Shown: one piece after another, positions 36,071 through 48,400 of the stretch
Layout: the number at the start of each line of letters is the position of its first letter
Position numbering within the stretch: position 1 is the stretch's first letter
Source: Cycas panzhihuaensis
Taxonomy: Eukaryota > Cycadophyta
Length of the DNA stretch: 64,000 nucleotides
Reading direction: 5' to 3'
Assembly: GCA_023213395.1 (NCBI GenBank)
Contig: CM041465.1
Location: 160,215,741 to 160,279,740 of the forward strand
Program-made: the position numbers and the translations under genes
Notes under the pieces: model-generated
Databases searched by the model: none
Told to the model about the DNA's origin: nothing
The model's input: only the letters and a program-made list of their open reading frames with translations

Positions 36071-36459
36071 TGTTAAATACTTTAGGATCTACAATATCAT
36101 GTGCGTTGATTAGAATATTAAGCAAAATAATAGTAATATTTAATAAAAAATAAACGAAATACGTAAAATGATTTAGATGAACCAAGTACAGGTGAATTTA
36201 TCACCATGTAGAACTCTGTTTGGTAGAGCTTCCACATTAATCATAATCTAATGTACAATACAAAGGTGCAAGGCTTAATTTATAAGTAACCCCCCAATAT
36301 TTTGAGAAATATAATAGGTTGACTAAGTGGCAAATGAGGCAGACTCGACCGTTTTATACCAAGTTATTAAAGTACAACAAGGGTCACTTAAATGTTATAA
36401 TATATACATAAATTACATGGAATACAATGAAATGATGGTGTTGTTATAAAGTTTTAACA
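36071..36459 (-). repeat. copia-1 5' LTR
   Basis: 389 bp, partner of 3605-3994, followed by the target duplication tccac. Confidence 0.92.
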
Positions 36460-37170
36460 TCCACTAGCCTATATGAGTAAGTAAAGGAGTTCTAAGTCTA
36501 GAATTACACTGATAATACTTTTCGTATCCTTCCTAGGACTCTTTTCCTTGTATTGTTTCAACTTTTAGGGTTTACTATAATTAAAAAAAGGTTTAAGTAA
36601 TAGAAAATTTTATGGGTTTTGTTTTTAATAAAAAATGTGATTAGTTGCATTTTATTAACAATGAAAAATGTGACTTTATTAATAAAATATAATTGATTAT
36701 ATTTTTGGTAGAACAAAAAAGAAATTAAGAGGTAAAAATCAATTATTAAAAAGTCAAAATTATTTTTTTACTAAAAAATTTAAGTAAAAATAATTTAATC
36801 AATGCAAAAGAGCAGCCCAAAAGGGATGAAAACTTAAGCATAAGCCCAAAAATCGTAAAAAAGGGATGATTTAAAGATAAAATCAAGAAAAAGAATAAAA
36901 CAAGAAAATGTTTTAAAGAGAAATGTGAGCCAAAATGATCATAAAGTTGAGATTTTATTACTATAATTTTCACTCATCAGCAAGTAGAAACATAATAAAA
37001 CAATCATTATCATTCAACATAAATTATTCACAAAACTAATATCACATCTCATCAAAACATAACCTAATATAATATAGAATAAGCTTCAAATAATTAAATC
37101 AAATGTAATCAAGCAAGAATACTTGTTAATGAGCATGAAGATCAATTGAGGGCTAGGTTTTGGTGAAACA
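36460..37170 (-). repeat. gypsy-X 3' LTR, right piece
   Basis: Continues the LTR after copia-1. It matches 59432-59600 and then 60955-61500 of the right LTR, and lacks the 1354 bp between. It ends tggtgaaaca at 37170. Confidence 0.9.
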
Positions 37171-38466
37171 TTTAACCCCTTGGAACCTAAAGCTCCTACT
37201 TCAAAAGAGGAGTAGGATGGTGAAATATGATAAGGATTACAATAAAGACTTTTCTCAAAAAGGTAAAAGGTTTGGATGAAGCATGTAAATGATGGAAAAC
37301 TAGTCTACAAAAGGTGTTAGAATCAAACTAAATAAACCTTGATATTGCTAAATTGATAAAGCTAAAGGACACTACCAAAATTCTTATCAAAGTGATAGGG
37401 CTTACACTCATTTAGTTAAAAGCAACACTAAATGCACATAAACTTCATGGGGCTTGAAAACGTAGATGGTCATAGTTTATCTCTCATTAACCATGTTTTG
37501 GAGGAAGGTCCTTTTGATGGAGAATAAATGATAGACTACCATAATTTTAGGGCTTATTAATGTATGACATTTTAGAGCCTAACACTACCACAGTTTCAAC
37601 ACGTTAGTAGGTGATTTTTTGGAGCCTTCCATCATAGTTTAAGCTCAATAACAGGTAAAAGAGATTCAGAGCTTTACATTATCATATTAGGCTCTTTAGT
37701 AGGTAAGAGGTCTCATAGTAATTTTGAGGGCCAAAATAAGGAACTAAATGAGTATCATAATGAGTAATAGACACCATATTTAGGCCTTCAAAATGCTCAT
37801 TGAAAGATGAATAAATTAAGGTCAACAATAACCCTAATCAATGGAAGATGTATCATTTTCTAATTTCAAGAGATTTTATCTAGGAATGATTATTAAGAGA
37901 GGACAATAGTAATCTAGATAAATAAAATAGAGGGAAGGAAAAAAAAAAATTCAAACAGCAAAAAAAATCCCCTCCCTTTTTATATGAAAAAATCAATATA
38001 TTTTATTTCATTTGCATGTGAGGGAGTTGGATAAATGACGATCTAGAGGGCCTTTACTATTTGATTTTGGAGAGGATTTAGAGCCACTTTAATGATAGAC
38101 TAGATTGAGGAGGTGGGGATAGAGATGGTGTATGATAGAGCTAGATATCCTATAAGTCTCTCTTATAAAAATCTTTTAAATTTAATTTTTTTAGATAAAA
38201 ATGCAATAATACAAAGTGAAAAATATAGTAGTAGGGCTAAAAATGCAATAAAGTTTTAAAAATTATGATTTTACAATTTAGTAGAAATTTTGGAATATCA
38301 TAGTTTTGATAAATAAATTGTATTTTTTCCTATATTATCACATTTTTCATTGTATAATTTTATTTTTTAGTATGTTATCATATTTTTTGCTTTGAAAGAA
38401 ATAATTAGAAAATAAAAGTTTTTAAAAAAACCAAAATTAGGGTTTAACGTGATTAATTTTTTTGTG
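37171..38466. other. gypsy-X untranslated region next to 3' LTR
   Basis: AT-rich sequence between the 3' LTR and the antisense ORF. No gene is recognised on either strand. Confidence 0.6.
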
Positions 38467-39001
38467 ATGCGGCCTCTAAAGAGTGTAGATAGAAGGGAAA
38501 ATGAAGGATTGGCAATTAGGGAGTTAATTAGTCAGCTAATTGAGGAGGATTGGGCTCAATGAATGACTTGTGGGTTATCTTAGGTGAGTGGATCGACCTA
38601 GTTAGTGATAGAGTATGAGATCCTTCATGATTTCATTAGTTGTTGGATCCTAAGCAAAAATGTATTTAGAGTATGGGATATTAGAAGGATATTAGGGGTT
38701 AGTTGGCATGGGGAGAGGATCAGCCTAAATAAGGTGATTGATGATGAGTCATAAGAGGCTTGTAGCTAGTATTTAACTGACTTTTCTGATTAGTTTGGTC
38801 TTCATGGGATATCCATTAAGGCGATGAGGATGGTAGAGGGGGTTTCCATTAAATGAAAGATCATTGCCCTCGTCATTATTTTTAGGATTGTTAAGACCCA
38901 GAACTTCATGGGGGTGCTAACATAGTGGGTAGGAGTGATTAGGAGGTGTGAGAGCAAGGGATTAGGATGAACTAGAGGTAATGCATAGTAAATACTACCT
39001 T
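38467..39001 (+). pseudogene. gypsy-X antisense ORF, first part
   Basis: Antisense to the leftward gag-protease. From Met 38467 one frame, with about nine stops, runs to the copia-3 insertion. It reads LAIRELISQLIEEDWAQ, VFRVWDIRRILGVSWHGERI, FGLHGISIKAMRMVEGVSI, KIIALVIIFRIVKTQNFMGV and WVGVIRRCESKGLG. The segment from DIRRILGV onward aligns with the antisense ORF of gypsy-Y with only one single-residue gap over about 80 positions. Several stops fall where the other copy has an amino acid, so both descend from a real coding sequence. Function is unknown. Confidence 0.78.
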
Positions 39002-39006
39002 CCTTC

Positions 39007-39317
39007 TGAAAGAGGTTAATGTATCAAGGTCATTTGTGTAGATTAATTATGTGACCTTAGGATATATTATTAGAATTAGTCTCTTAATGAAATGCACTTT
39101 ATGTATATTTAGAAATTATTTCAGGTTCATGTCATTAGACAAGAAAATCCTAACTCTAATGCTCACTTTCAATAATAAAAGGCAAAATCTCAAGGAGGGA
39201 GTCATTATTCATTCTCACCTCCAAGCTTGCTCTTATATCTTGTTTGATATCTTTTTTATTCTCCATTGCCCTTGTGTGTATGTGAGTGATTTATTCCCTA
39301 GATCCATCCTTCCTTCA
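39007..39317 (+). repeat. copia-3 5' LTR
   Basis: 311 bp, starts tgaaagagg, ends ttca; partner at 46877-47175. Confidence 0.93.
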
Positions 39318-39319
39318 TG

Positions 39320-39331
39320 TGGTATCAGAGC
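39320..39331 (+). other. copia-3 primer-binding site
   Basis: tggtatcagagc two bases after the 5' LTR, complementary to initiator-Met tRNA. Confidence 0.95.
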
Positions 39332-41280
39332 TAGAAGAGGATTTATTCACTCCATTCCACTTGCATGGAGTTATTTTGCCTCTCCTTCACCTTCAATGTG
39401 AAGTACTAAGAGTGCATTCATTATTTTTTAACATTTTGAGAGTTCAAAATTATAGTACTTTGTATGTTACTACTTTTTATATGTGTGAAGAAATTCAAAG
39501 GTGAAGAATACAGGTTTTTGAAACCGTTCAGCTACTGGAACAGTCCCAGAAGCATTAAAGGCCTATAATTTCGTAAAAAAATTTGACCATCTCAGAATTT
39601 AATGAAATTGGGCATGAAAGGTCGCACTGAATAGAGGATCATTTTTGTCTTCTATAGTAACTTCATATTTAGCCTACAACAGTGAGTTTTAACTATGATA
39701 AAAGGGTAAAATTTGTAGATAAGTGATTTAAAGCACTTTTCCCAATGAAATCCTTTAATTATAAGCTAAAAATATAAAATTTTTATTAAAGGATTTAGTA
39801 TATTTATGTCTTAAGATCAGTTTAAGATAAATCTCATCAAATTTCATCCTCTGGTTAGTGAGATCTATGCAATTTTCTCACAGTTACTGATTTCACCTAC
39901 TCAACCCTACAAAGGATATTACAAGGGCATTTTGGGCAATTTTTTGGTAGATTTTAGAGATGGAACAAAAGGGAAAGTTGATGTACATGTCAAAATGTAA
40001 CTTTTGACATATTGAAGTTCAGATTCTAAGATAGTGGATCTAACAGAACTTTGCTTTTGTGCTTTTTTGGGAAGAAATATTTTTGTGCCTTTTTAGAAAT
40101 ATGACTTCATAAATCTATCAGAAACAACATTTTAAACACTTTTTCCTTATGTCATAAATTCAAATTTCATCATTTAGGCCTTCATATTTGTAATTTTTAA
40201 GAATTATACCTATTTATCATTATTTGTAAATTTTGTAAAAAAATCATAAAATAGGGAAAAATAGCATGCATATAGATTTAGAAAAATTAGCATTTTAGTA
40301 GCAAGTTGATCTTCTTTCTAGCCCATTGTGGATTTTGTATCAAAACTTCTGAAAACATATTTAGAAATATTGTACTAAAGTAAGGGAAACCTTGGATTGG
40401 AAGCAACATCTGGTTCTCCTGCTAAATCTAACATGCTTTTTCTATTTGTAGACATAGCATAAAGTATCACATAAAGTAGCAATAATAACAAAGCAAGCAT
40501 GATAAGTAAGCAAGCACATTTGACAACTTTCTATTTTAATTTTTAGTTATTCAAAAACATCTTACACTATTCCTAAAAGGAATCTCATCTGTACGATCTA
40601 TACTACCAGTTCTTGACTTGTGCACACACTCGCCTTGGTTGAAATAGACCAAGGGTGGCTAAAGTCTAGGCCCTAAGGGAGGTGTGAGTTTCATACTAGG
40701 TTTAGTCTTAACCAGAATAGTGGCAGAGGGATAGGTTAGCCATACCCACGACCTCTAATCAGGGATAGTCTTGATAATTACTTGAGAAAACTGGAAAACC
40801 TTAATACAAGATTAAAATTAACTCGGTCTAATATCCGTCATAGATGTGGGATATATAGTACTATTTGACTCTTCGAAGGAGATATATAGCTACTAATTGG
40901 TAAACTGGGTGAAGACTGGGAGTACCTAGACTCCACTGTGACTTGGATTTCATCACCAAACACAGGTGCAGGTATTACAGGTGAAGGCCTTAATCATATA
41001 CTAGAAGCCTTAGGTATTAAAACCTCACCTACATTTAGACATAAGTGAGAGGCTAGTGGCATGATACATCACCACTCTTTGCTATCTCTACATTAGGCCT
41101 CATTCTTACATAATTACTTATGCTAATTTTTTATAGTTGTTGAAAATACTTAATCATTACTTACTTCTCATCATAGCATTTATTTCTATATCCCTATTGT
41201 ACTAGGTGTATTAGCCACATGTGTCAGTGGCATATACTTCTATCATCTCTTCTACTTCTTTATCATCACCATGTCATCTC
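39332..41280 (+). other. copia-3 5' leader
   Basis: About 1.9 kb of untranslated leader. Its second half (about 40600-41000) is similar to the copia-2 leader (20680-21060, opposite strand). No conserved open frame. Confidence 0.75.
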
Positions 41281-42460
41281 AATTCAATTAGAATGTTAAT
41301 TACATATTGAAAGACAAAGAAAATTGGGATGGTACACTGGAGTTTAAAATGCTGCAAAGAATGAAGGCCTTTAGAGAGGCCATTTACAACCTACACCTAG
41401 TATACCAACAACAGCTACAACATCCACTTATGGTAGATCTGCCCCAATAGCTCCTATAGATGCTACAGCCAAATTATAATGGGAGATAGATGATGAAAAG
41501 ATTCATGTAGGAATTTTATTGGTCACTGATCACTCCTTACACAACTTGATTAACTAAGAGCAACATGATATAGCCTAGAAGGTCCTTGAAGTTCTTAAGA
41601 AGAACTTTGATACCAAATCAGATTTAGAATTTGTTCATCTTATTATGAAAATGAATAAAAATTTAAAATGCAGAAGGGACGAGCTCATGAGATAATAAAT
41701 CTCCTTCGACCAATCAAACAAGCAATTAATAAAGATTTTAAGACCCAATATATCACTTGGGCATTCTTGATTTAGTCATGTCTACATGTTCCTGATTATA
41801 AAAACTTGCTTGGAAGTCTTCAATCTAGTGGAATATTAAAGATACTTAACTTTGAATCACTTGTTGATAAATTCATAGAATTCGACAAGACCTTTGATAT
41901 GAACTTTCTAGCCTCTAACTCTCTTCTAGATGCAGCCTTTGAGGTAGAAGAAGAAGTTTGCTACACAAGAAATCAAGGTCCCTCTCATGGTAGAGAAAAT
42001 AAGTGAGCAAAAGAAAGAGGAAGAAACATTGGAAATTATCCACAAGGTCAATCAAACCCTCAGTTACAACCTCGACATTCTTAAGGCCAAGGGCTACCTC
42101 AACAAAGAGCAAGGCAGTCAGGCCAAACCAGTACCTCTTCAAGGACTAGTAATCAAACTATTATATGTGATCGGTGTAACCGTAAAGGACACTTAGTAAA
42201 AGATTGCAGAATCGCCACTTATAAGTTGGCCAAGTTCCAACCAAAACATGGAGTTCACAATGTTAAAGAAACTTGTGAAGAATCCTTTAGTGGTGTAGGT
42301 TTTGTACAAGTACACATTCAAAGAGTTGAGGGATCTTCAGCATTAAATGCCATTGACCAACCAAAGAGATACTTTAAAGCTTGATGTGGATATATCATTT
42401 GTGAATTCCCTTCACCAATGCCAAGCCCTATTAGAATTGCCAATAGTGTGGCTTTAATCG
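41281..42460 (+). pseudogene. copia-3 gag with zinc knuckle
   Basis: Begins near 41281 with NYILKDKENWD, matching MSTNFKQNVNCMLKGKENWD of copia-2. It continues through VLEVLKKNFDTKSDLEFVHL (about 41580-41640) and a segment open at 41806-42006. A full zinc knuckle is kept at 42166-42207: CDRCNRKGHLVKDC, with C-x2-C-x4-H-x4-C spacing. This nucleocapsid motif binds element RNA. Stops (for example the tag near 41773) and frame changes interrupt the rest. No start codon is intact at the position used in copia-2. Confidence 0.85.
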
Positions 42461-43090
42461 ATGGATAGTGGATCATAGACATAGGAACAACTCAACATAT
42501 GGTGTACAATCACAGTTTATATCAGACATTTGACTCAAATGTTCGAGGAGTTGTTCACATGGCTGATAAATCACAACAACCTCTTAAAGGAATTGGTAAC
42601 ATTTTCTTGAAACTCCCAGGCTTAGAAGATTTTACATTACTTGATGTCTTATACATATCCAATCTTAAATAAAACCTACTCTCCTTATCCACACTTGTCT
42701 CTCATGGATTTGATCTAACTGTAACCACAAATGACTAGACTCTCTAGGTCATTCACCCTCTAACTAATATGGTGGTTTTGACTAGAAATCTCTCTGGTAA
42801 ACTCTTTCGACTGAATAGATCTCCATCTTCTCAAGCCCATTATGCCCAAAGCCCTTATGTCAATGAAGAATTTATATTTAATTCCATCTTGACCCATCCA
42901 ATGTTGTCACCTGAATCTCTTTGACATGATTGCATGGTCCATGTTCACACTGATAGACTTAGAGATCTTTCTAACACTCTTCCAAATCTTCCAAAGTTCT
43001 CCTCTATACCCTTTGAATATGAAGCTTGTATCATTGCTAAATCTCATTGACAACCATTTCCTAAAAGTCAGTAGAAATCGAGCCATCCAT
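42461..43090 (+). pseudogene. copia-3 protease and pre-integrase domain
   Basis: WIIDIGTTQHMVYNHSLY (about 42470-42525) is the copia protease start, with the active-site triplet changed to Asp-Ile-Gly. Then VVHMADKSQQPLKGIGNI, LLDVLYISNLK, LLSLSTLVSHGFDL and a degraded pre-integrase segment (HTDRLRDLSNTLPNL) follow. Stops replace Gln and Trp codons, for example after ISNLK. Confidence 0.88.
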
Positions 43091-43830
43091 TATAATTGGT
43101 ATACTCTAATTTGTGTGGGCCAATGCTTATTCCTTCACTGAAGGGCAAATTATATTACATCTATTTTATTGATGATTTCACTATAGAAGTATGGGTAGCT
43201 TTTCTACACAAGAAAGATGAAGCCTTCTGTGTATTCAAAGAATTCAAAGACCTCATTGAAAAAGAGTTAGGTTATCAACTCAAATGTCTTCAAACTGATA
43301 ATGGTGGTGAATATACTTCACATGAGTTTGAAAGCTACCTTCAAGACAATGGCATCAAGCATCAAACAACAGTAGTAGGTACCCCATAACAAAATGGAGT
43401 TGCCAAGCACATGAACATGGCTTGAGCTATGTTGATATACAAAAATGTACCTACCTACCTATGGGATGAAGCCATCTGGACATCTATTTATTATATCAAT
43501 GCTGTTAGCCCATCAAAGTAAGGATAAGTACCTAATGAAAAGTGGTTAGGACAAGGCCCCATTGTTCACAACTTTAAAAGTTTTAGCTCTACATGCTATA
43601 CCCATATTCTAGACGCAGATTGAAATAAACTCTAGCCAAGGACACTTAAAGGCATCTTTGTTGGATACCCTATGGATAAGAAAGGTTATAAGGTCTTTAT
43701 ACCTTTACAATGAAAATTTGTCGTTACCAGAGATGTCATTTTTGTAGAGACAGAGGATCAGTTACTTATACTAGACTCCAAAGTACCCTCATACTACTAT
43801 AACCATGTTATCAAGTATGATGTTCAAATT
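43091..43830 (+). pseudogene. copia-3 integrase
   Basis: The frame 43096-43389 holds YYIYFIDDFTIEVWVAFL and CLQTDNGGEYTSHEFESYL, so both catalytic Asp codons are kept. After a stop comes QNGVAKHMNMA, where the catalytic Glu is Lys. Next follow WDEAIWTSIYYINAVSPSK and the post-core KGIFVGYPMDKKGYKVFI (about 43640-43700), present once, unlike the duplicated copy in copia-2. Confidence 0.9.
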
Positions 43831-45290
43831 CTAAACTTTTCGAGGGTGGGGGGTGGGAGCAGACATAAATTACTCCAAATATTGGAAGCTGACAATAGAA
43901 CCTTGAAGGATACAAGTTATGACTATGAACTGATGAGTGCACATCTAGTACCATCCTTTGAAGATAACAGAGTTGACAAAGGCAAAGCCATTATAGAAGA
44001 ACTATCCTCTCCACCTTTAGTCGACAAAGGAAAAAATGTGGTAGAAGGACCATCTTCCTCAAGTGCATCAACATCGTCCTCACAAAATAATCATTTCAAT
44101 GAACAATATGAGAACCAAGAAGTTGAGGAAATGAGGACCTCATTCCCAACTTAAGGATCTCGAGAAGCCCGCCAACTCAATAAGGATATACAACTAGATG
44201 AGGTAAGCAAAACTGGCACTCGAAGTGCCCATAGAGCAAGGATGTAGGAATCATTATATACTGAGGTTGAACTAGCAGAACTACACCTTACTCTTAATGA
44301 AGAGCCTCTAACATACCAAGAAGCTATAAAACATACAATTTAGAGAAATGCCATAAACAAAGAGTACCAATCTCTTATCAAGAATGGTACATGGAAGCTC
44401 GTTGATCTACCACTTGGAAGAAAGATAGTTCAAAATAAATGGGTGTTCAAAAATAAATATAGATCAGATGACACCCTTGAAAAATACAAGGCTAGGTTGG
44501 TAACTAAAGGATTTACATAAAGGGAAGGCATCGACTACACTGAATTTTTTGCACCTACAACCAAGTGGCCTACAATCATAACTCTTGTGGCCTTGGCTAC
44601 TTATCAGGGTTAGAAAATCCACCAACTTGATTAAAACTGCATTTCTCAATGGAGATCTTGAAGAAGAAATTTGCATGGCTCAACTAGAAGGATATGAGAT
44701 CGAAGGTTAAGAGCATAAGGTTTGCAGGCTTAGAAAGTCCTTGTACGGCCTTAAACAAGCCCCTTGTGCTTGGTTTGCCAAATTGTCTAAAAGAATGAGG
44801 TAACTTGGATATGATATTTGTGACTACCAAGATATTGATTCAACATTATTCATCAAATTCCATAAGGATAAAGTCACTTATCTCATAATTTATGTGGATG
44901 ACATGTTAGTAATGGATAATAGTGAATAGGCAATAAGCTAGCTAAAAAAGAACCTTGATAAAATGTTTGAATTTTCTAACCTCAATTTGATAAAATATTA
45001 CTTGGGAATTGAAGTAATACAAAAGAAAGGAAAAAGTTTCCTCTCCCAAGAAAAATACATCAACGATCTTCTAACTAAGTTTCAGTCAAAAGATGCTCGA
45101 CCTATGGCATTACCTATGGAACCTAATACCAAACTCTCAGCTGATGGTGATACTAGGGAGGTAGATGTAATACTCTACAGGAAACTTATAGGTAGTCTCA
45201 TCTATACTACTAATACAAGGCCAGATATTGCACACTCTGTCAATATTCATACTCATTACATGATAAATCCTAAGCATAATCATTAACAGG
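43831..45290 (+). pseudogene. copia-3 integrase-RT linker and reverse transcriptase
   Basis: A hydrophilic linker (43846-44154) has VDKGKAIIEELSSPP repeated as LVDKGKNVVEGPSSS. RT then reads YQSLIKNGTWKLVDLPLGRK, NKWVFKNKYRSDD, YKARLVTKGFT and REGIDYTEFFAPTT to about 44570. After a frame change come the YVDD catalytic box (44891-44902), IKYYLGIEVIQKKGKSFLS and IGSLIYTTNTRPDIAHS (45180-45240). Both catalytic Asp are encoded. Several stops and at least two frameshifts are present. Confidence 0.92.
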
Positions 45291-46400
45291 CAGTAGTGTG
45301 AGTGTTGAGATACCTTAAGATGATAAGAAAATATGGTCTGTTATATGAACCTAATTCAGACTTCAAACTTTCTACATACACAGATTCAGACTTTATAGGA
45401 GATAAAGATATAGGAAGATCTATGTCTAGGTATGTAATATTTCTTGGAACAACACCAATATCATGGAGATCCAGATGATAGAAGATAGTTATAGATTCAA
45501 CTGCCGAAGCTGAATATATTATTGCTTCTACTGGATAATATGACAACAATGTTTAGGAGGCTAAAATTTTGATACGTTAATAGTGTAGTCTCCCCATCAA
45601 ACCTTCATCGGTGGGTTCCAAGGGGGGTAGGAGCCCCTGACCTAAAAATTTAGCACTGGAAGTATATTAAATTATAAAGAGAATCAGGGTCATTCACTAA
45701 AAATACCCTAGATTTTATGATCAAGATTTGTGCCTTGGATGACCCTGTCATGTGGCCCAATTTAGGGTATTTTTCATTTATGTTGATTGTGTTCAGTGTA
45801 CTTTGTGAGTGGGGTGGCTGGTTGTTGTTGCTGTGAGCACTCTGTTATAGGATTATGTATATTTTCTCCATTCTACAATAACAAAGATCGATATCTTTCC
45901 TGTGTGGATGTTTCCCTAGCACACTGCTGGGGTTTTACCACGTTATATTAGGTGTATTTGTGATGCTTGGATTTTTTGTTCATTTTATTATTTTATCTCT
46001 GGTTTAAGAACTTGCATGTAATTTTTAGTTTGAATTTCTGTAATTAGTTGCAAGAATAGTTTAGAGCTTAGTGGCAGTTCAAGGGTTAGGACATTATCTT
46101 CTCAACAGCTTCTAAAACTAGTAAGGAGGTGATATGGCTTAGAAAATTATTGGAAACATTGAATATCACCTAAACAAGTCCTACTAACCTTCATGTGGAT
46201 AATTAATCAGCAATCTGCATGGTGAAAATTTCTATATTTTACGATCATACCAAACACATAAGCACAAAAGTCCATAGGATTAGAGAACTTATTCATGACT
46301 GCATAATTCAACTGGAATACTATCCCACAGTAGATCAAATGGCTGATATCTTTACCAAACCACTGCAAAAGGTGAAATTTGAATAGTTTTGAAGGCAACT
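45291..46400 (+). pseudogene. copia-3 RNase H, split by a solo LTR
   Basis: STYTDSDFIGDKDIGRSMSR, YVIFLGTTPISWRSR and STAEAEYIIAS (45365-45528) are the copia RNase H start and middle. The frame resumes after the inserted 45529-46107 sequence with SKEVIWLRKLLETLNI, NLHVDNQSAIC, CIIQLEYYPTVDQMADIFTK and PLQKVKFE (46113-46382). The fit of the two halves supports a clean insertion with a 5-bp duplication. Stops occur in both halves. Confidence 0.9.
45529..46107 (+). mobile_element. probable solo LTR
   Basis: A 579-bp insertion flanked by exact gcttc (45524-45528 and 46108-46112) ends ctcaaca and begins tactgg, consistent with mutated tgttg...caaca LTR termini. Its 3' half (tttcctgtgtggatg..., tttaccacg..., near 45895-45945) resembles the end of copia LTRs. 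No internal genes. The orientation is judged from that resemblance. Unequal recombination between LTRs of a full element is the usual origin. Confidence 0.7.
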
Positions 46401-46409
46401 CAACCTTAG

Positions 46410-46861
46410 GGCCTCCATCTTCGATAGATCAAAGAAGATGGCAATGGGATCATCATACTTTATTCTCTTCGTGAAAACCCCTTGTGGGTGTGGAATAATA
46501 AGAGTAAGCCTCTGCTCTATCCTATTTATAAAAACCACATGTGGGCACAGAAGGATAAGGGTTATACTAGTTTTAGAAAATTAGAACCTATGGAAACCTA
46601 AAAAGGCATAGGGAATGACCAAATGGTATATGGAGACTTAGCATATTAAGCTGCACATTTAAGTTGCTTAGCTATTAGGCTATATCAAAGAGCCACCTTA
46701 TCTATTTTGATTTATAAAAAGGGCTATAGATCTTCGAAAGTTCATGGGTTTTTATTTCCTATGAGGGTTTTCCTACAAAAGTTCCATTTAGAATTTTAAT
46801 GTAATAATGAAGCTCAAATAAAGATCTCATAGAATAGATTTTCTCAAAAATGACCTTCTAG
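46410..46861 (+). other. copia-3 conserved 3' tail with hairpin
   Basis: Counterpart of 15191-15700. It contains the stem ccatcttc/gaagatgg with an 11-nt loop (46415-46441), two copies of a unit with gtgaaaacccc (46471) or its variant ataaaaaccac (46527), and gggttttcctacaaaagt near the end. Confidence 0.75.
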
Positions 46862-46876
46862 TATTAAGAGGGGGAT
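46862..46876 (+). other. copia-3 polypurine tract
   Basis: tattaagagggggat directly before the 3' LTR. Confidence 0.88.
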
Positions 46877-47175
46877 TAAAAGAGGTTAATGTATCAAGGT
46901 CACCTGTGTAGATTAATTATGTGACCTTAGGATATATTATTAGCATTAGACTCTTAATGAAATGCACTTTATATGCATTTAGATATAATTTTAGGTTTAT
47001 ATCATTAGGCAGCAAAATCCTAACTCTAATGCTTACCCTCAATAATAAAAGGCGAAATCTCAAGGAGGGAGTCATTATTCATTCTCACATCTAATCATGC
47101 TCTTATATCTTTTTTATTCTCCATTGCCATTATGTGTATGTGAATGATTTATTCCCTAGATCCATCCTTCCTTCA
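46877..47175 (+). repeat. copia-3 3' LTR
   Basis: 299 bp, partner of 39007-39317, first dinucleotide mutated to ta, one 12-bp gap. Confidence 0.93.
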
Positions 47176-47180
47176 CCTTC

Positions 47181-48400
47181 AACTATCCAAATTCAAGAGG
47201 CAGGGTAGAGGAGGTTTATCCTATAATTCAGTCTTCATATATAGGTTATATGATCGTATCCTATTAATAAAGCTAAATGGAGCATTAGGAGAGTTGACTA
47301 TCATGGATCTAGGATGAACATATGGTATATAAGGGCTAGCATTCATAGCAAGATAGCTATAGTGGCGAGGAGCACACGTAATCCTCTACTAAGTTAGATG
47401 ACTAGGAGGTAGCTTATAGAGGATCCATATGAAGGGCTATCAATATGGAGTGATAATAAGGTTGATGCAATTAAGAAAGCAGCAATAGGAGAGACTCTCA
47501 TAACTAGTGGAAGTAGAGGAGGAGGAGATAAAGGACAACATCAGGCTAGTGAAGGTAGAAGAGGAGAGGTGTTGGCCAGTGGAGGAGGGAGAGGAGGTTG
47601 GGATGTGCTCCAAGCGATGGGTGGAGTACAAGATGGGGATAGTAGAGGCTCTATACATAGCATGGGGTTGGGTTTAATAGATGGACAAGGGAGAGGAGGC
47701 GATGGAAATAAAAGAGGAGCAGGGGAGCCCCCTCAAGAGGCTCCCCAAAAGCCTTAGGGAGAGGCAGTCATATAATCAAGAGAGGAAATATTAGCAGAGT
47801 CAATGAGAAGAGGACAACTAGTAAGTATGCTAATTAATGTATGTTTTAGATATATGTGATTATTTGTTTTGGATTATCTACCCTTTATATAAAAGATTGA
47901 TCATTATTGATATGTTTTTATGGACAAGTGAGGAGAGCCTGACTCTTTTAGAGGTCTAGAGAATGATTGACCTGATCTTCCCTATGCATCCACATTAGAG
48001 GAATCTTTGACATAGAACATCATTGATTGTACACTATTAGGGCATCAGATTGAGTATTTTAGTCCAACATTACATGCTGAAGATATGATTTAGGATATAT
48101 GGATGGAGCTGATACTTTAAGAGTCATAGCTCAAGGTAGTAGAGGATGAGTGGCATCATCTATGGAGGATGATGTTAATACAAGATAGGGCATGAGTTAC
48201 TCCATCTAAGAGCACTATAATTTAGTAAGGGAGACATTTTCCACCATATAGAGAGTCGATACATGGGTATACTCTAGATAGAGGATAGAGGATAGAACGA
48301 GGAGTACAAGGCAAGTCTCACTAGAGCTCATAGAAATGAGCATATTTTATATATGAGAAGGAGATAGGAGGGAGATATGAGAAATTTTATTAGCCTTAAA
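47181..48400 (+). pseudogene. gypsy-X antisense ORF, remaining part
   Basis: Continues the antisense ORF after copia-3. A Gly- and Arg-rich stretch with SGSRGGGDKGQHQASEGRRG and GGGRGGWDVLQAMGG is open from about 47455 to 47757. After a possible intron starting gtaagtatg (47821) and ending near 47930, a further segment has LKVVEDEWHHLWRMMLIQD and HFPPYRESIHGYTLDRG (48130-48290). Gypsy-Y likewise has a low-complexity middle, a gap, and a final exon-like segment. The intron is inference from layout. No family could be assigned. Confidence 0.55.

Larger units (their letters stand above)
39007..47175 (+). mobile_element. copia-3, Ty1/copia element, same family as copia-2
   Basis: LTRs of 311 bp (39007-39317) and 299 bp (46877-47175) end tccttccttca. 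Exact duplications ccttc flank them (39002-39006 and 47176-47180). I count about 28 differences plus a 12-bp gap between the LTRs, roughly 9 percent. The interior runs rightward through leader, gag, protease, integrase, RT and RNase H. A probable solo LTR (45529-46107) is inserted in the RNase H. It interrupts the antisense ORF of gypsy-X. Confidence 0.95.

Noticed and set aside
39002-39006. ccttc is the target duplication of both gypsy-Y and copia-3
   Set aside because: The elements and target sites are unrelated; a shared 5-mer is plausible by chance.
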